64,000 nt of DNA from Janibacter melonis (GTDB lineage Bacteria > Actinomycetota > Actinomycetes > Actinomycetales > Dermatophilaceae): the NCBI RefSeq assembly GCF_020567375.1, contig NZ_JAJBZM010000002.1, positions 779,680 to 843,679 on the forward strand. The letters run 5' to 3'. Numbering within the stretch: the first letter of the stretch is position 1; each line of letters starts with the position of its first letter. Under the pieces are notes generated by a model. That model saw only the letters and a program-made list of their open reading frames with translations, had not been told where the DNA came from and made no database searches. Below, piece after piece: positions 17,311 to 24,634 of this stretch. The position numbers and the translations under genes are program-made.

Positions 17311-17547
17311 ATGAGCCGCAACGGTCTGCGAGCGTCACGATCCGCGCAGTACATGCACGGGGTGGTGAAGGTCCTCCGGCGTGACCCGAGGTTCTGGGAG
17401 GTCGTCGCCGACGACGAGCGGGATCAAGTCACGCGCACGCTGGACCGGCTCGAGGGTGAGCTGCGCGGGTCCGGCCTCCTCGCGCTCACCACCCGTGAGC
17501 AGCGCGCCGCCTTCCGCAGCCTGCGCATCGGCCCGGGCGAGCGCTGA
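17311..17547 (+). CDS. Small hypothetical protein
   Basis: 78-residue basic, mostly helical soluble protein (ASRSAQYMHGVVKVLRRDPRFWEVV, then VTRTLDRLEGELRGSGLL). The AGGAGG Shine-Dalgarno ends about 8 bases before the ATG and supports translation. No domain recognised. It is followed after 30 bases by another small hypothetical gene in the same direction, so they may form a pair. Confidence 0.55.
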   Translation: MSRNGLRASRSAQYMHGVVKVLRRDPRFWEVVADDERDQVTRTLDRLEGELRGSGLLALTTREQRAAFRSLRIGPGER

Positions 17548-17577
17548 CGGGGTCGGGTCGGACCGGGGTGAGGGCTG

Positions 17578-17871
17578 ATGGACGACTTCCGCTGGACCGA
17601 CTCGCCGGACAGCCGTCTCGCCCTGGATGCGCCGCGGTTCATGGTCCGCGTAGCGGTCGAGCATCCGGAGACCCTCGACACCTGCGTCGACTACTACGAC
17701 TGGGCGGGTGCGCCCGACGTCACGAGCGTCCTCACCGCCGCGCGGGAGCGGTGGCCGAGTGCCGATCTGGCGGTCTTCGTCTCGGCTGACGACGAGGCCG
17801 ATCTGCTCCTGGTGCACGGCACGCAGGACGTCGGCAGGTACACCTCGCACACCATCGCCTTCGAGCGATGA
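17578..17871 (+). CDS. Small hypothetical protein
   Basis: 97-residue acidic soluble protein with one alpha/beta-like segment (DLAVFVSADDEADLLLVHG). A GAGGG-type ribosome site precedes the ATG. No domain recognised. Probably co-transcribed with the 78-residue gene upstream. The hairpin at 17915-17939 lies 44 bases after its stop. Confidence 0.5.
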   Translation: MDDFRWTDSPDSRLALDAPRFMVRVAVEHPETLDTCVDYYDWAGAPDVTSVLTAARERWPSADLAVFVSADDEADLLLVHGTQDVGRYTSHTIAFER

Positions 17872-17914
17872 GCCGCCCCGCCTGACCCTCACCCGGGCGA
17901 GCCCGCGTGCTGGG

Positions 17915-17939
17915 CGAAGGGGGTCAGCGACCCCCTTCG
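17915..17939. terminator. Hairpin formed by inverted CGAAGGGG/CCCCTTCG octamers
   Basis: CGAAGGGGGTC (17915-17925) pairs perfectly with GACCCCCTTCG (17929-17939) around a 3-base loop. It lies between converging genes and overlaps the IclR stop codon. It has an 11-bp stem with no T-tract. Confidence 0.55.
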
Positions 17940-18628
17940 TGCGCGTAGAGCAGCGAGCTGAGCTCGCGGGCCGCCTCGACGACGAGCGGGGCGGCGCGAC
18001 CGGCGGCGTTGCGGTCCACGAGGGAGATGCCGATGCAGGCCTCGGGCATCGGCGTCGGGGTCGACAGCGGTACGGAGACCCCGGCGACGCCCGGGATGAT
18101 CTGCTCGAAGGACAGCGCGTACCCGAGCCGACGCGCCTCGCGGACTTCCTGCGAGTCGTCGTCACGCGGCGGACGCGCAGCGAGGATCGCGACCCCTCCA
18201 GACCCCCGGTCGATCGGGTGACGGTGGCCGGTGCGGAAGGCGAGATGCACCGCGGCGTTGCGCGGCTCGACGACGCTGATCGCCTGCACCTCGACCTCGC
18301 TCGTCGGCACCATGATGTGCGCGGTGCCGCCGGTGGCGTCGGCTAGCTGCGCCATCACCGGGTAGGCCAGCCGGTGCAGGTCGTTGTCGACGTGCGACGC
18401 GAGCTGCACGAGCCCGTACGACAGGTGGAAGCGCTTGTTCTCGTCGCGCCGCACGATGTCGTGCGCGCGGAAGGTCTCCATGAGCCGGTGCAGCGCGGTG
18501 CGGTTCATGTCGAGGTCACGGCTCAGCGTGGCCAGGCTCGCCCCGCCCGGCTGCTCGGCGAGGTGCCACAGCACCCGCAGGCCACGGTCGATCGTCTGCG
18601 CACCGGTCGGCGCTGCCGGGTCGGCCAT
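17924..18628 (-). CDS. IclR-family transcriptional regulator
   Basis: 234-residue IclR-type protein. The N-terminal winged helix (IDRGLRVLWHLAEQPGGASLATLSRDLDMNRTALHRLMETF) is followed by the effector-binding domain, with PGVAGVSVPLSTPTP and the C-terminal ELSSLLYA helix. IclR proteins usually control uptake and breakdown of aromatic or other carbon sources and often repress themselves. A TGAAC-N6-GTTCA dyad precedes the gene, and the same half-sites precede the MFS-led operon at 8567. That operon is therefore the best candidate target, although it lies 9 kb away. Confidence 0.88.
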   Translation of the reverse strand: MADPAAPTGAQTIDRGLRVLWHLAEQPGGASLATLSRDLDMNRTALHRLMETFRAHDIVRRDENKRFHLSYGLVQLASHVDNDLHRLAYPVMAQLADATGGTAHIMVPTSEVEVQAISVVEPRNAAVHLAFRTGHRHPIDRGSGGVAILAARPPRDDDSQEVREARRLGYALSFEQIIPGVAGVSVPLSTPTPMPEACIGISLVDRNAAGRAAPLVVEAARELSSLLYAHEGGR

Positions 18629-18661
18629 CTCGTCAGTCCTTCGTTCCAGGTGTGCGGAATG

Positions 18662-18677
18662 TGAACACGATAGTTCA
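18662..18677 (-). promoter_or_regulatory. Putative IclR auto-operator
   Basis: TGAAC (18662-18666) and GTTCA (18673-18677) form a dyad with a 6-base spacer, 34 bases upstream of the IclR start codon. The half-sites are identical to those before the operon at 8567. Confidence 0.55.
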
Positions 18678-18741
18678 GCGAAGGGGGGGCCGCCTGCAGC
18701 GGCGACCCGGCACTCGCAGGACCCCTGGATAGCCTCGCCCC

Positions 18742-19623
18742 ATGTCGTCCAGGTCAGACCGGCATCGCCGGCGCCGCCACCACCTGGCCCTCGCCCTCAC
18801 CGCCGCGGTCGCGCTCGCCGGCTGCGCCGACGCCGGGCGCACCACCCCTTCACTCTCCACCCCCTCGCCCTCCGACCGGTCGTCCGGCACGGCGCCCCCG
18901 GTCGCGCTGCCGCCGGCCGGGGGTCGCCTCGACTACCAGCTCGGCGGGGCCTACCCGCCGGCGGGACCGGTCCAGACCGTCGTCCGCGACCGGGCCGCCC
19001 GACCCGATCCCGACCGGTACTCGGTCTGCTACGTCAACGCCTTCCAGACCCAGCCGGGCGATCGCGAGCTGTGGCCGGAGGGCACGCTGCTGCGGCGCGA
19101 CGGCCGTGTGGTCACCGACCCGGACTGGCCCGACGAGGTGCTGCTCGACACCTCGAGCGAGGCCCGGCGCGCGCGGATCGCGGCCGTCCTCGTCCCGTGG
19201 GTCGAGGGGTGCGCAGAGGACGGGTACGACGCGGTCGAGCTCGACAACCTCGACAGCTACACCCGTTCTGGCGGGGCCCTCGAGCGGCAGGACAACGTCG
19301 CGCTCGCGCGGCGGCTCGTCGACGCAGCTCATGCGAAGGGTCTGGCGGTGGGGCAGAAGAACGCGGCCGAGGACTCCGAGGTCCTGCGCGAGCGCGCAGG
19401 CTTCGACTTCGCGGTCGTCGAGGAGTGCGCGGCGTACCGCGAGTGCGGGACTTACGAGCAGGTCTACGGCGACCGCGTGCTCGACATCGAGTACACGGAC
19501 AACCTGCCGCGCACCTTCGCCGCGATGTGCGCCGACGAGGCCTCGCCCCGCTCGATGGTTCTGCGAGACCGCGACCTCGAGCCCGCCGGGTCACCCGGCC
19601 ACGTCGCGAGAGTCTGCCCGTAG
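18742..19623 (+). CDS. Endo-alpha-1,4-polygalactosaminidase-like lipoprotein (GH114)
   Basis: 293-residue predicted lipoprotein. A basic N terminus is followed by HLALALTAAVALAGC with lipobox Cys28, then a Ser/Thr/Pro-rich spacer and a GH114-type TIM-barrel domain. The family motif GYDAVELDNLDSYTR (about residues 162-176) is clear, with acidic residues suited to catalysis, and GFDFAVVEECAAYREC further on. The family cleaves galactosamine-rich exopolysaccharide. The enzyme would act at the cell surface. No exopolysaccharide biosynthesis genes are nearby. ATG at 18742. Confidence 0.82.
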   Translation: MSSRSDRHRRRRHHLALALTAAVALAGCADAGRTTPSLSTPSPSDRSSGTAPPVALPPAGGRLDYQLGGAYPPAGPVQTVVRDRAARPDPDRYSVCYVNAFQTQPGDRELWPEGTLLRRDGRVVTDPDWPDEVLLDTSSEARRARIAAVLVPWVEGCAEDGYDAVELDNLDSYTRSGGALERQDNVALARRLVDAAHAKGLAVGQKNAAEDSEVLRERAGFDFAVVEECAAYRECGTYEQVYGDRVLDIEYTDNLPRTFAAMCADEASPRSMVLRDRDLEPAGSPGHVARVCP

Positions 19624-19639
19624 GTCGGGCGAAGGGGGA

Positions 19640-19981
19640 TCAGCTCGCCGGGTCGTAGCCGAACTCGCGCAGCTCCTGGCTGCACCGACACGAGGCGGCG
19701 ACCTTCGCGGCCCACCCCTCGGCCTCGCGGCGGGACGCCACCTCGAGCACGAGGTATCCCCCTTCGATCTGGCTGGTCTGCGGGTAGGTGCCCGGGGTGA
19801 CCACCCCGCCCGCGTCGACGATTACCGGGGGGACGCTTTCGTCGATGCCCCCGCCGAAGACGTACACGCCCGCCGCCTTGGCCTCCTCGATGACCGCGTG
19901 CGAGTCCTCCGACACCTGCGGCAGCTCCTCGGCGGTGACCCGCATCGCCGAGCTCGGGAAGGAGATGAGGTACTTCGTCAT
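19640..19981 (-). CDS. YciI-like (YCII-related) protein
   Basis: 113-residue protein of the YCII/DGPF group. MTKYLISFPSSAM opens the fold; the sequence then has VIEEAKAAGVYVFGGGIDESVPPVIVDAGG and a C-terminal SQIEGGYLVLEVASRREAEGWAAKVAAS. ATG 19981 is chosen because the longer frame runs through the 90-bp repeat. Members are often small accessory proteins of sigma-factor modules or of unknown function. No sigma factor is adjacent. Confidence 0.8.
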   Translation of the reverse strand: MTKYLISFPSSAMRVTAEELPQVSEDSHAVIEEAKAAGVYVFGGGIDESVPPVIVDAGGVVTPGTYPQTSQIEGGYLVLEVASRREAEGWAAKVAASCRCSQELREFGYDPAS

Positions 19982-20047
19982 GGCCGGACCCCTTCGTCCG
20001 TAGTGGTTGCGATCTGCAACCACCAGGGTAGCGAAAGGGGAGCCAGT

Positions 20048-20137
20048 CGGGACAGGTCGAGGGGTGACGGCGATACCTGCACCTGGCACGGGGTATGTCG
20101 CGTGCCAGGCGCAGAAATCGCCGTCAGGCTGCGGACG
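20048..20137. repeat. Palindromic repeat A, copy 1
   Basis: 90-base element, 88/90 identical to copy 2 at 21503-21592 and in the same orientation. The core stem is CTGCACCTGGCACG (20077-20090) with CGTGCCAGGCGCAG (20101-20114) around a 10-base loop. An outer arm pairs TGACGGCGAT with ATCGCCGTCA. It lies 16 bases after the stop of the orphan gene at 20154-21404. Confidence 0.85.
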
Positions 20138-20153
20138 GAGATGGCGAAGCGCC

Positions 20154-21404
20154 TCAGTCGGTGTCGTCGTCGTTCTTCGAACCCCGCCGTCTCAGGCTGA
20201 CCCGCACGTCGACCGTCGGGATGCGAGCCGCAGCAGCACGAGCCGATCCGACGCGGTCCAAGCCGAACTGGCGTGCTGCGCCCACCTTCTCGCTGCCCGC
20301 GGTGAGGACGGTGTCACGCGTCTCCGCAGCGGCTTGTCGCCACCGTCGCTCCTCGAGGTCAGAGCGCTCGACGCTGACGCCCACCAGCTCTCTGAACTCC
20401 ACGACCCTCGACGCGGAGCGGTTGCTGATCTGGACCACCTGCGGAGCCGACGAGGGATGGAGCAAGAGCTTGGTGTCGGCGGTTGTGCCCGCGGAGGTGA
20501 TGCGATCTAGGAGGACCTGGGTGGTTGCCGCAATCTTCGACATCCGCTGCTCGCGCGCAGCCTGCAGCCCGGTCCTGTGGTCGTCCAGCTCGTCCGCCGA
20601 TGCATCCAGCACCCGGTCGAGCTCGAGCACCGCGAGTGCGTCCTGCAGCTGGAAGCATCGGGCGAGGACTGCGAGCCACTCGTGGGCGTCGGTCTCGGCC
20701 GCTCGAGCGGCCTTCTCGATGTCGCCCATCTTCCGCTGCTTCGCAAGACGTTCGGCTGCCGCCTCAAGTCGTTTTAACGCGTAGGACTGCGTGACCGCGA
20801 TGGTGGTCGAGGCACCCTGGACCTTCGACCAGGTCACCTCGGACACGCGGCCCACGCTGTGCCTGATGTGCATGGCCTCGTCGATCATCAGCTCGACGCC
20901 GATCATCTCGGCCAGGGCTGAGTCCTTCTGCGCGCGAAGGATGTCGTCGACCTTGGCGTCGATCACCGCGAGATAGTCGGTGATCTCGTCCATGGCCTGC
21001 TGCATGGCCATCTGGGTCATGATCCCCGCGGCGCCCGACAGCAGCGCGGGATTGGTAAGAGCCGAGCTGGGGGACGAGGCGAACTCGACGAACCCCTTGA
21101 TCTGCCCCTTCGGTCCTCGGAGGACGCCGGTCTCCAGCCCGGTCTTCGCGCTCCTGCTCAGACCGATCTTCTGCACGCTCTCGGCGGACTCCTTGGTGAG
21201 CTTCACCCACCGCCCGTAGTCAGCGGAGATGGCGGCGCTGCTCTCTGCCACCACAGCGCCCGTCCCGAGCGCAGCACTCAGACGGCGCGTGTCGATCTCA
21301 CGGGACTCGAGCTGCTGCGACTCGAGGAACCGTTCGACCGCAGCCTGCTGGCCGATCACGGCAAGGCCGTCGCCGTCGCTGATCAGCTCGATCTCGTCGC
21401 TCAT
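20154..21404 (-). CDS. Unrecognised 416-residue helical protein in a repeat-bracketed cassette
   Basis: I do not recognise this family. The protein is 416 residues, largely alpha-helical, with no signal peptide. It has one moderately hydrophobic stretch (about residues 117-138, NPALLSGAAGIMTQMAMQQAM). Long amphipathic helices follow (about 135-305), rich in Glu/Ala/Lys/Arg, and the basic-acidic tail ends in RRRGSKNDDDTD. The layout (helix bundle with a buried hydrophobic hairpin) could suit a membrane-interacting or toxin-like protein, but this is speculation. ATG at 21404 with AGGGAAC upstream. The gene stands alone and is bracketed by two direct 90-bp repeats, which suggests arrival or exchange by recombination. 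Codon use seems less extreme than in its neighbours. Confidence 0.75.
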   Translation of the reverse strand: MSDEIELISDGDGLAVIGQQAAVERFLESQQLESREIDTRRLSAALGTGAVVAESSAAISADYGRWVKLTKESAESVQKIGLSRSAKTGLETGVLRGPKGQIKGFVEFASSPSSALTNPALLSGAAGIMTQMAMQQAMDEITDYLAVIDAKVDDILRAQKDSALAEMIGVELMIDEAMHIRHSVGRVSEVTWSKVQGASTTIAVTQSYALKRLEAAAERLAKQRKMGDIEKAARAAETDAHEWLAVLARCFQLQDALAVLELDRVLDASADELDDHRTGLQAAREQRMSKIAATTQVLLDRITSAGTTADTKLLLHPSSAPQVVQISNRSASRVVEFRELVGVSVERSDLEERRWRQAAAETRDTVLTAGSEKVGAARQFGLDRVGSARAAAARIPTVDVRVSLRRRGSKNDDDTD

Positions 21405-21502
21405 CGGTTCCCTTGGCTCGTTTGGTAGGTGCCGTTCAGAGAGAACTATCCACTGTCGGGCCTGGTCGTACGGCCGGTTGGGACGATCGACCGTGAACCG
21501 CC

Positions 21503-21592
21503 CGGGACAGGTCGAGGGGTGACGGCGATACCTGCACCTGGCACGGGATATGTCGCGTGCCAGGCGCAGACATCGCCGTCAGGCTGCGGACG
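21503..21592. repeat. Palindromic repeat A, copy 2
   Basis: 90-base element, 88/90 identical to copy 1 at 20048-20137 and in the same orientation. It lies about 100 bases upstream of the orphan gene start and 22 bases after the 3' end of the NTF2-like gene. The CGAAGGGG octamer follows directly. Confidence 0.85.
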
Positions 21593-21613
21593 AAGGGGAG
21601 GGGATGCACCCGC

Positions 21614-21997
21614 TCACGGGGCGAAGTGGGACGCCTCCGCGGAGTCGATGTACTCGTCCAGACGGGTGACCCGGCCGTCCTCGACGGCGATGACGACGCA
21701 CGCGTGCAGGGCCACCTCCTCGCCGGTGGAGCGGCGGGTGCCGCGCAGCACGTGCTGCTGGACGGCGCCGCCGGGGAAGGTCGAGATGCGGCGCTCGGTG
21801 TAGCGGCGGTCGGCGACCCAGCGGTCCATCGCCGCGAGCAGGCGGGCGTTCTGCTCGACGCTCGACTCCTTGAGGTCGTGGTTGTGCCAGATGACGGCGC
21901 CGGGCGCGTAGATCTCGTAGATGTCTGCCGGGTCGCCGGCCTCGGCGGCGGCGACGATGCGGTCGAGCAGGCTCACGGCCACGTCGTGGTCGGTCAT
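21614..21997 (-). CDS. NTF2-like / SnoaL-like protein
   Basis: 127-residue NTF2-like protein, last gene of a leftward catabolic operon. It contains AEAGDPADIYEIYAPGAVIWHNHD, then a long helix, and ends RVTRLDEYIDSAEAS. The WHNHD segment and the EYIDS strand are typical of ketosteroid-isomerase/SnoaL-like small enzymes. ATG 21997 lies 1 base after the thioesterase stop. It probably catalyses an isomerisation or hydration step, or is an accessory protein; neither is proven. Confidence 0.8.
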   Translation of the reverse strand: MTDHDVAVSLLDRIVAAAEAGDPADIYEIYAPGAVIWHNHDLKESSVEQNARLLAAMDRWVADRRYTERRISTFPGGAVQQHVLRGTRRSTGEEVALHACVVIAVEDGRVTRLDEYIDSAEASHFAP

Positions 21998-21998
21998 G

Positions 21999-22877
21999 TC
22001 AGATCTCCTGGTGGGGTCGGGCGGGGCGCACGAGCGCCTCCTGGGTGATGCGGCACGTCTGCGTGCCGTCGGGGGCGAAGACCGCGGCGTCGACGAGCGC
22101 CCGGGAGCCGCCGGCGGCGCTCGTCGAGTGCTCGAAGAGCAGCCAGTCGCCGGCGTCGGCGTCACGGTGGAACCACACGGCGTGGTCGAGCGAGACCGCC
22201 CACCACCGCCGCGCGAGGCTCGTCTCGTGCCCGGTCGTGTGCCCGTGCGGCGTCACGGCGGTGGACATGAGCATGAGGTCGCTCGCGTACGCGATGGCCG
22301 CGCGGTGCGAGAGCGGGTCGTCGGGCAGGTCCTGGGTGCAGCGCATCCACACGTTCTGCGGTGCCGACGCCCAGTGGTCGGCCGGGACGAGCGGTGGCTC
22401 GACCCGGATCTCGAAGGCGCTGAAGTCGTCCCAGAACTCTCCGAGACCTCCGTCCGGCTCGGCGAGGACGTGCAGGTCGACGGCCGCCTCGAGCCCCTCG
22501 GTGGCCGGGGCCGGTCGCGAGTGCGCGAGCCCGCCCATGAGCGAGGTCGACGAGACGGTGGAGCGGCACACGAGCCGCTCGCCCTGCCACGCGCTCACCT
22601 CACGGGTCGCCGTCTGCCGGCCGTCGCGAAGCACCTCGACCCGGTAGTCGACGGGCTCGTCGGGCAGCCCGCCGCGCAAGAAGCTCGTGTGGATCGAGTG
22701 CGGCAGCACGTGCTCGTCCACGGAGCGCCCCGCGGCGACGAGCGACTGGGCGACGAGCTGCCCGCCGAAGAGCTGGGGCAGCGGGACCCCGTCGGTCATC
22801 CCGCGCCACGTGCGGTCGTCGACCTGCTCGAGCGCGAGGAGGTCGGCCAGGGTCGGCAGCGCGGCCCTCGCCGTCAC
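21999..22877 (-). CDS. Acyl-CoA thioesterase, TesB type
   Basis: 292-residue thioesterase II family protein with two hot-dog domains. It shows LFGGQLVAQSLVAAGRSV and HSIHTSFLRGG in the first domain, then SLDHAVWFHRDADAGDWLLFEHSTSAAGGSRAL in the second. It hydrolyses acyl-CoA to free acid and CoA. It may release CoA from dead-end intermediates of the neighbouring beta-oxidation-like genes. The GTG start at 22877 overlaps the DUF1295 stop (GTGA), which fixes the start and shows co-transcription. Confidence 0.88.
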   Translation of the reverse strand: MTARAALPTLADLLALEQVDDRTWRGMTDGVPLPQLFGGQLVAQSLVAAGRSVDEHVLPHSIHTSFLRGGLPDEPVDYRVEVLRDGRQTATREVSAWQGERLVCRSTVSSTSLMGGLAHSRPAPATEGLEAAVDLHVLAEPDGGLGEFWDDFSAFEIRVEPPLVPADHWASAPQNVWMRCTQDLPDDPLSHRAAIAYASDLMLMSTAVTPHGHTTGHETSLARRWWAVSLDHAVWFHRDADAGDWLLFEHSTSAAGGSRALVDAAVFAPDGTQTCRITQEALVRPARPHQEI

Positions 22878-23707
22878 GCCGACGTCCGGGCCGCGCGCCG
22901 CTTCGGCGGCATCGGGAAGAAGCCGCTCGTGCGCGCGATGTAGTCCTCGTAGGCGGCCCCGCGCTTGCGCCGCATGCCCTTCTCGAGCAGCTTCTTGCCC
23001 GAGTAGGAGACGAGCAGCTTCGTCATGACGAAGGGGGCGATGACGGTGAGCAGACCCGCCCAGTGACCGAGGGCGAGGACCCACAGACCCACCCAGACGC
23101 ACGAGTCGCCGAAGTAGTTCGGGTGGCGCGTCCAGGCCCACAGCCCGCGGTCCATGATCCGGCCCTCGTTCGCCGGGTCGGCCTTGAAGCGCGAGAGCTG
23201 CCAGTCGCCGACGGCCTCGAAGGTGAAGCCGACCACCCAGATCGCGATGCCGACGGCCCCCACGACCCCGAGCGGGGCGCTCTCGTACATGGCGAGCTGC
23301 ACGGGCAGCGAGACGAGGACGATGAGCAGGCCCTGCAGCCCGTAGACCTGGCGGACGAGGAAGACGACGAGGCTGCCGCCCTCGCGCGACGCGAGCAGCC
23401 GGGTGTACCGGGGGTCCTGCCCGTGCCCGAGGTTGCGGCGCCCGATGTGGAGGCCGAGCCGCAGCCCCCACACCGCGGTGAGCAGCAGCACGACGAGGCG
23501 CCGGGTGTCGTCACCGCCGCTGCCGGCCGACAGCAGGTAGGAGACGACGGCGACGACGACGAAGCCCGGCCCCCAGAAGATGTCGATGATCGAGTGGTTC
23601 TTGATGGCGACGGCGGTCGCCATGATCACGCCGATGAAGACGGCGGTGGCCAGGACGCTGACGCCCAGGTTGAGGGCCACGTCGCCCCAGGGGAGTGCGG
23701 AGGTCAT
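22874..23707 (-). CDS. DUF1295 membrane protein, steroid 5-alpha-reductase-like
   Basis: 277-residue integral membrane protein with about seven hydrophobic helices. The C-terminal half has the family motif LWAWTRHPNYFGDSCVWVGLW, followed by GKKLLEKGMRRKRGAAYEDYIARTSGFFP, as in the DUF1295 / steroid reductase / isoprenylcysteine methyltransferase-like superfamily. It may reduce a C-C double bond of a steroid- or isoprenoid-like substrate with NADPH. ATG 23707. It is translationally coupled to the thioesterase. Its presence hints at a cyclic or isoprenoid substrate for this region. Confidence 0.85.
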   Translation of the reverse strand: MTSALPWGDVALNLGVSVLATAVFIGVIMATAVAIKNHSIIDIFWGPGFVVVAVVSYLLSAGSGGDDTRRLVVLLLTAVWGLRLGLHIGRRNLGHGQDPRYTRLLASREGGSLVVFLVRQVYGLQGLLIVLVSLPVQLAMYESAPLGVVGAVGIAIWVVGFTFEAVGDWQLSRFKADPANEGRIMDRGLWAWTRHPNYFGDSCVWVGLWVLALGHWAGLLTVIAPFVMTKLLVSYSGKKLLEKGMRRKRGAAYEDYIARTSGFFPMPPKRRAARTSA

Positions 23708-23731
23708 GGGGGTCCTTCGAGTCGGAGGTGG

Positions 23732-24634
23732 TCAGGCGAGATCGGCGGCGAGGCTCTGGAAGGCGGCCTGCGCGTCGGAGTAGGTGTGGCGCTCGCCCGC
23801 CCGGCTGCGGTCGAGGAGGTCCGAGAGCACGAAGGGGTCGAGCCGGGCCGCGTCCTGGAGGCGCACCGTGCCCCCTTCGACCGACTCGGCCAGACGGATG
23901 CCCGAGCCGGCCGCGACGACGACCTGCCCGTTGAGGGTGCAGCGGGGGTCGGCGAGGGCGCCGACCACCGGTGCGACGAGCTCGGAGCGCATCCGGTCGG
24001 CGTGCCGGGGATCCATGCCCTGCTCGGTCATCTGGGTGGTGGCGTAGGGGAGCAGGACGTTGGTGAGCACGCCCTTGGGCGCGCCCTCCGCGGCGGCGGT
24101 GCGGCCGAGCGCGATGACCGCGCCCTTGCTCGCGGCGTAGGCGGAGACCGTCGGCTCGCCGTGCAGGCCGGCGGTCGACGCGACGAGCACCAGCCGGCCG
24201 TGGCCGGCGGCGCGCATGTGGGCCAGCGCCGGCGCGATGACGAGCGCCGTGCCGGTGACGTTGACCTCCATGACCGTGCGGAAGTGCTCGGCCGAGGTCT
24301 TGTGCAGCATCTGCGGCATGCTCACCGCGGCGCTCGTCACGCAGATGTCGAGCCGCCCGAAGTGCTCGAGCGCGAGCTGGACGAGCGACGTCCCCGTCTC
24401 GGGATCGGCGACGTCGCCGTGGTGGGCCACCGCCCTGCCGCCCGCGGCGAGGATCTCGCTCGTCACGTGGTCGGCGGGCCCCCGGCCCTGCGCGTCGACC
24501 TGCCGGTTGCGGTTGTTGACGACGACAGCCGCGCCGAGGTCGGCCAGGTGCCGGGCGAAGGCCCGGCCGAGGCCCTTGCCCCCGCCGGTGACCACGGCCA
24601 CCTGCCCCTCGAGCGGGCGCTCCGCGGCGCTCAT
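23732..24634 (-). CDS. SDR family oxidoreductase, 17beta-HSD4-like
   Basis: 300-residue SDR with TGGGKGLG (16-23), an extended loop NNRNRQVDAQGRGPADHV, catalytic Ser and YAASK. The usual NNAG is replaced by TSAA. The loop and length resemble the (3R)-hydroxyacyl-CoA dehydrogenase / 17beta-HSD4 type, so it may oxidise a 3-hydroxyacyl-CoA for the thiolase encoded just upstream. ATG 24634 overlaps the thiolase stop (ATGA). The C-terminal extension (~residues 225-300) is longer than in classical SDRs. Confidence 0.83.
   Translation of the reverse strand: MSAAERPLEGQVAVVTGGGKGLGRAFARHLADLGAAVVVNNRNRQVDAQGRGPADHVTSEILAAGGRAVAHHGDVADPETGTSLVQLALEHFGRLDICVTSAAVSMPQMLHKTSAEHFRTVMEVNVTGTALVIAPALAHMRAAGHGRLVLVASTAGLHGEPTVSAYAASKGAVIALGRTAAAEGAPKGVLTNVLLPYATTQMTEQGMDPRHADRMRSELVAPVVGALADPRCTLNGQVVVAAGSGIRLAESVEGGTVRLQDAARLDPFVLSDLLDRSRAGERHTYSDAQAAFQSLAADLA

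Noticed and set aside
16866-17384. Two short forward frames (16866-17132 and 17148-17384)
   Set aside because: No ribosome site and atypical composition; the first overlaps the minus-strand membrane protein start and the second the well-supported 17311 gene.
20048-21592. Insertion sequence around the orphan gene
   Set aside because: No transposase motif in the 416-residue protein; repeats are in direct orientation and themselves palindromic, unlike terminal inverted repeats with target duplications.
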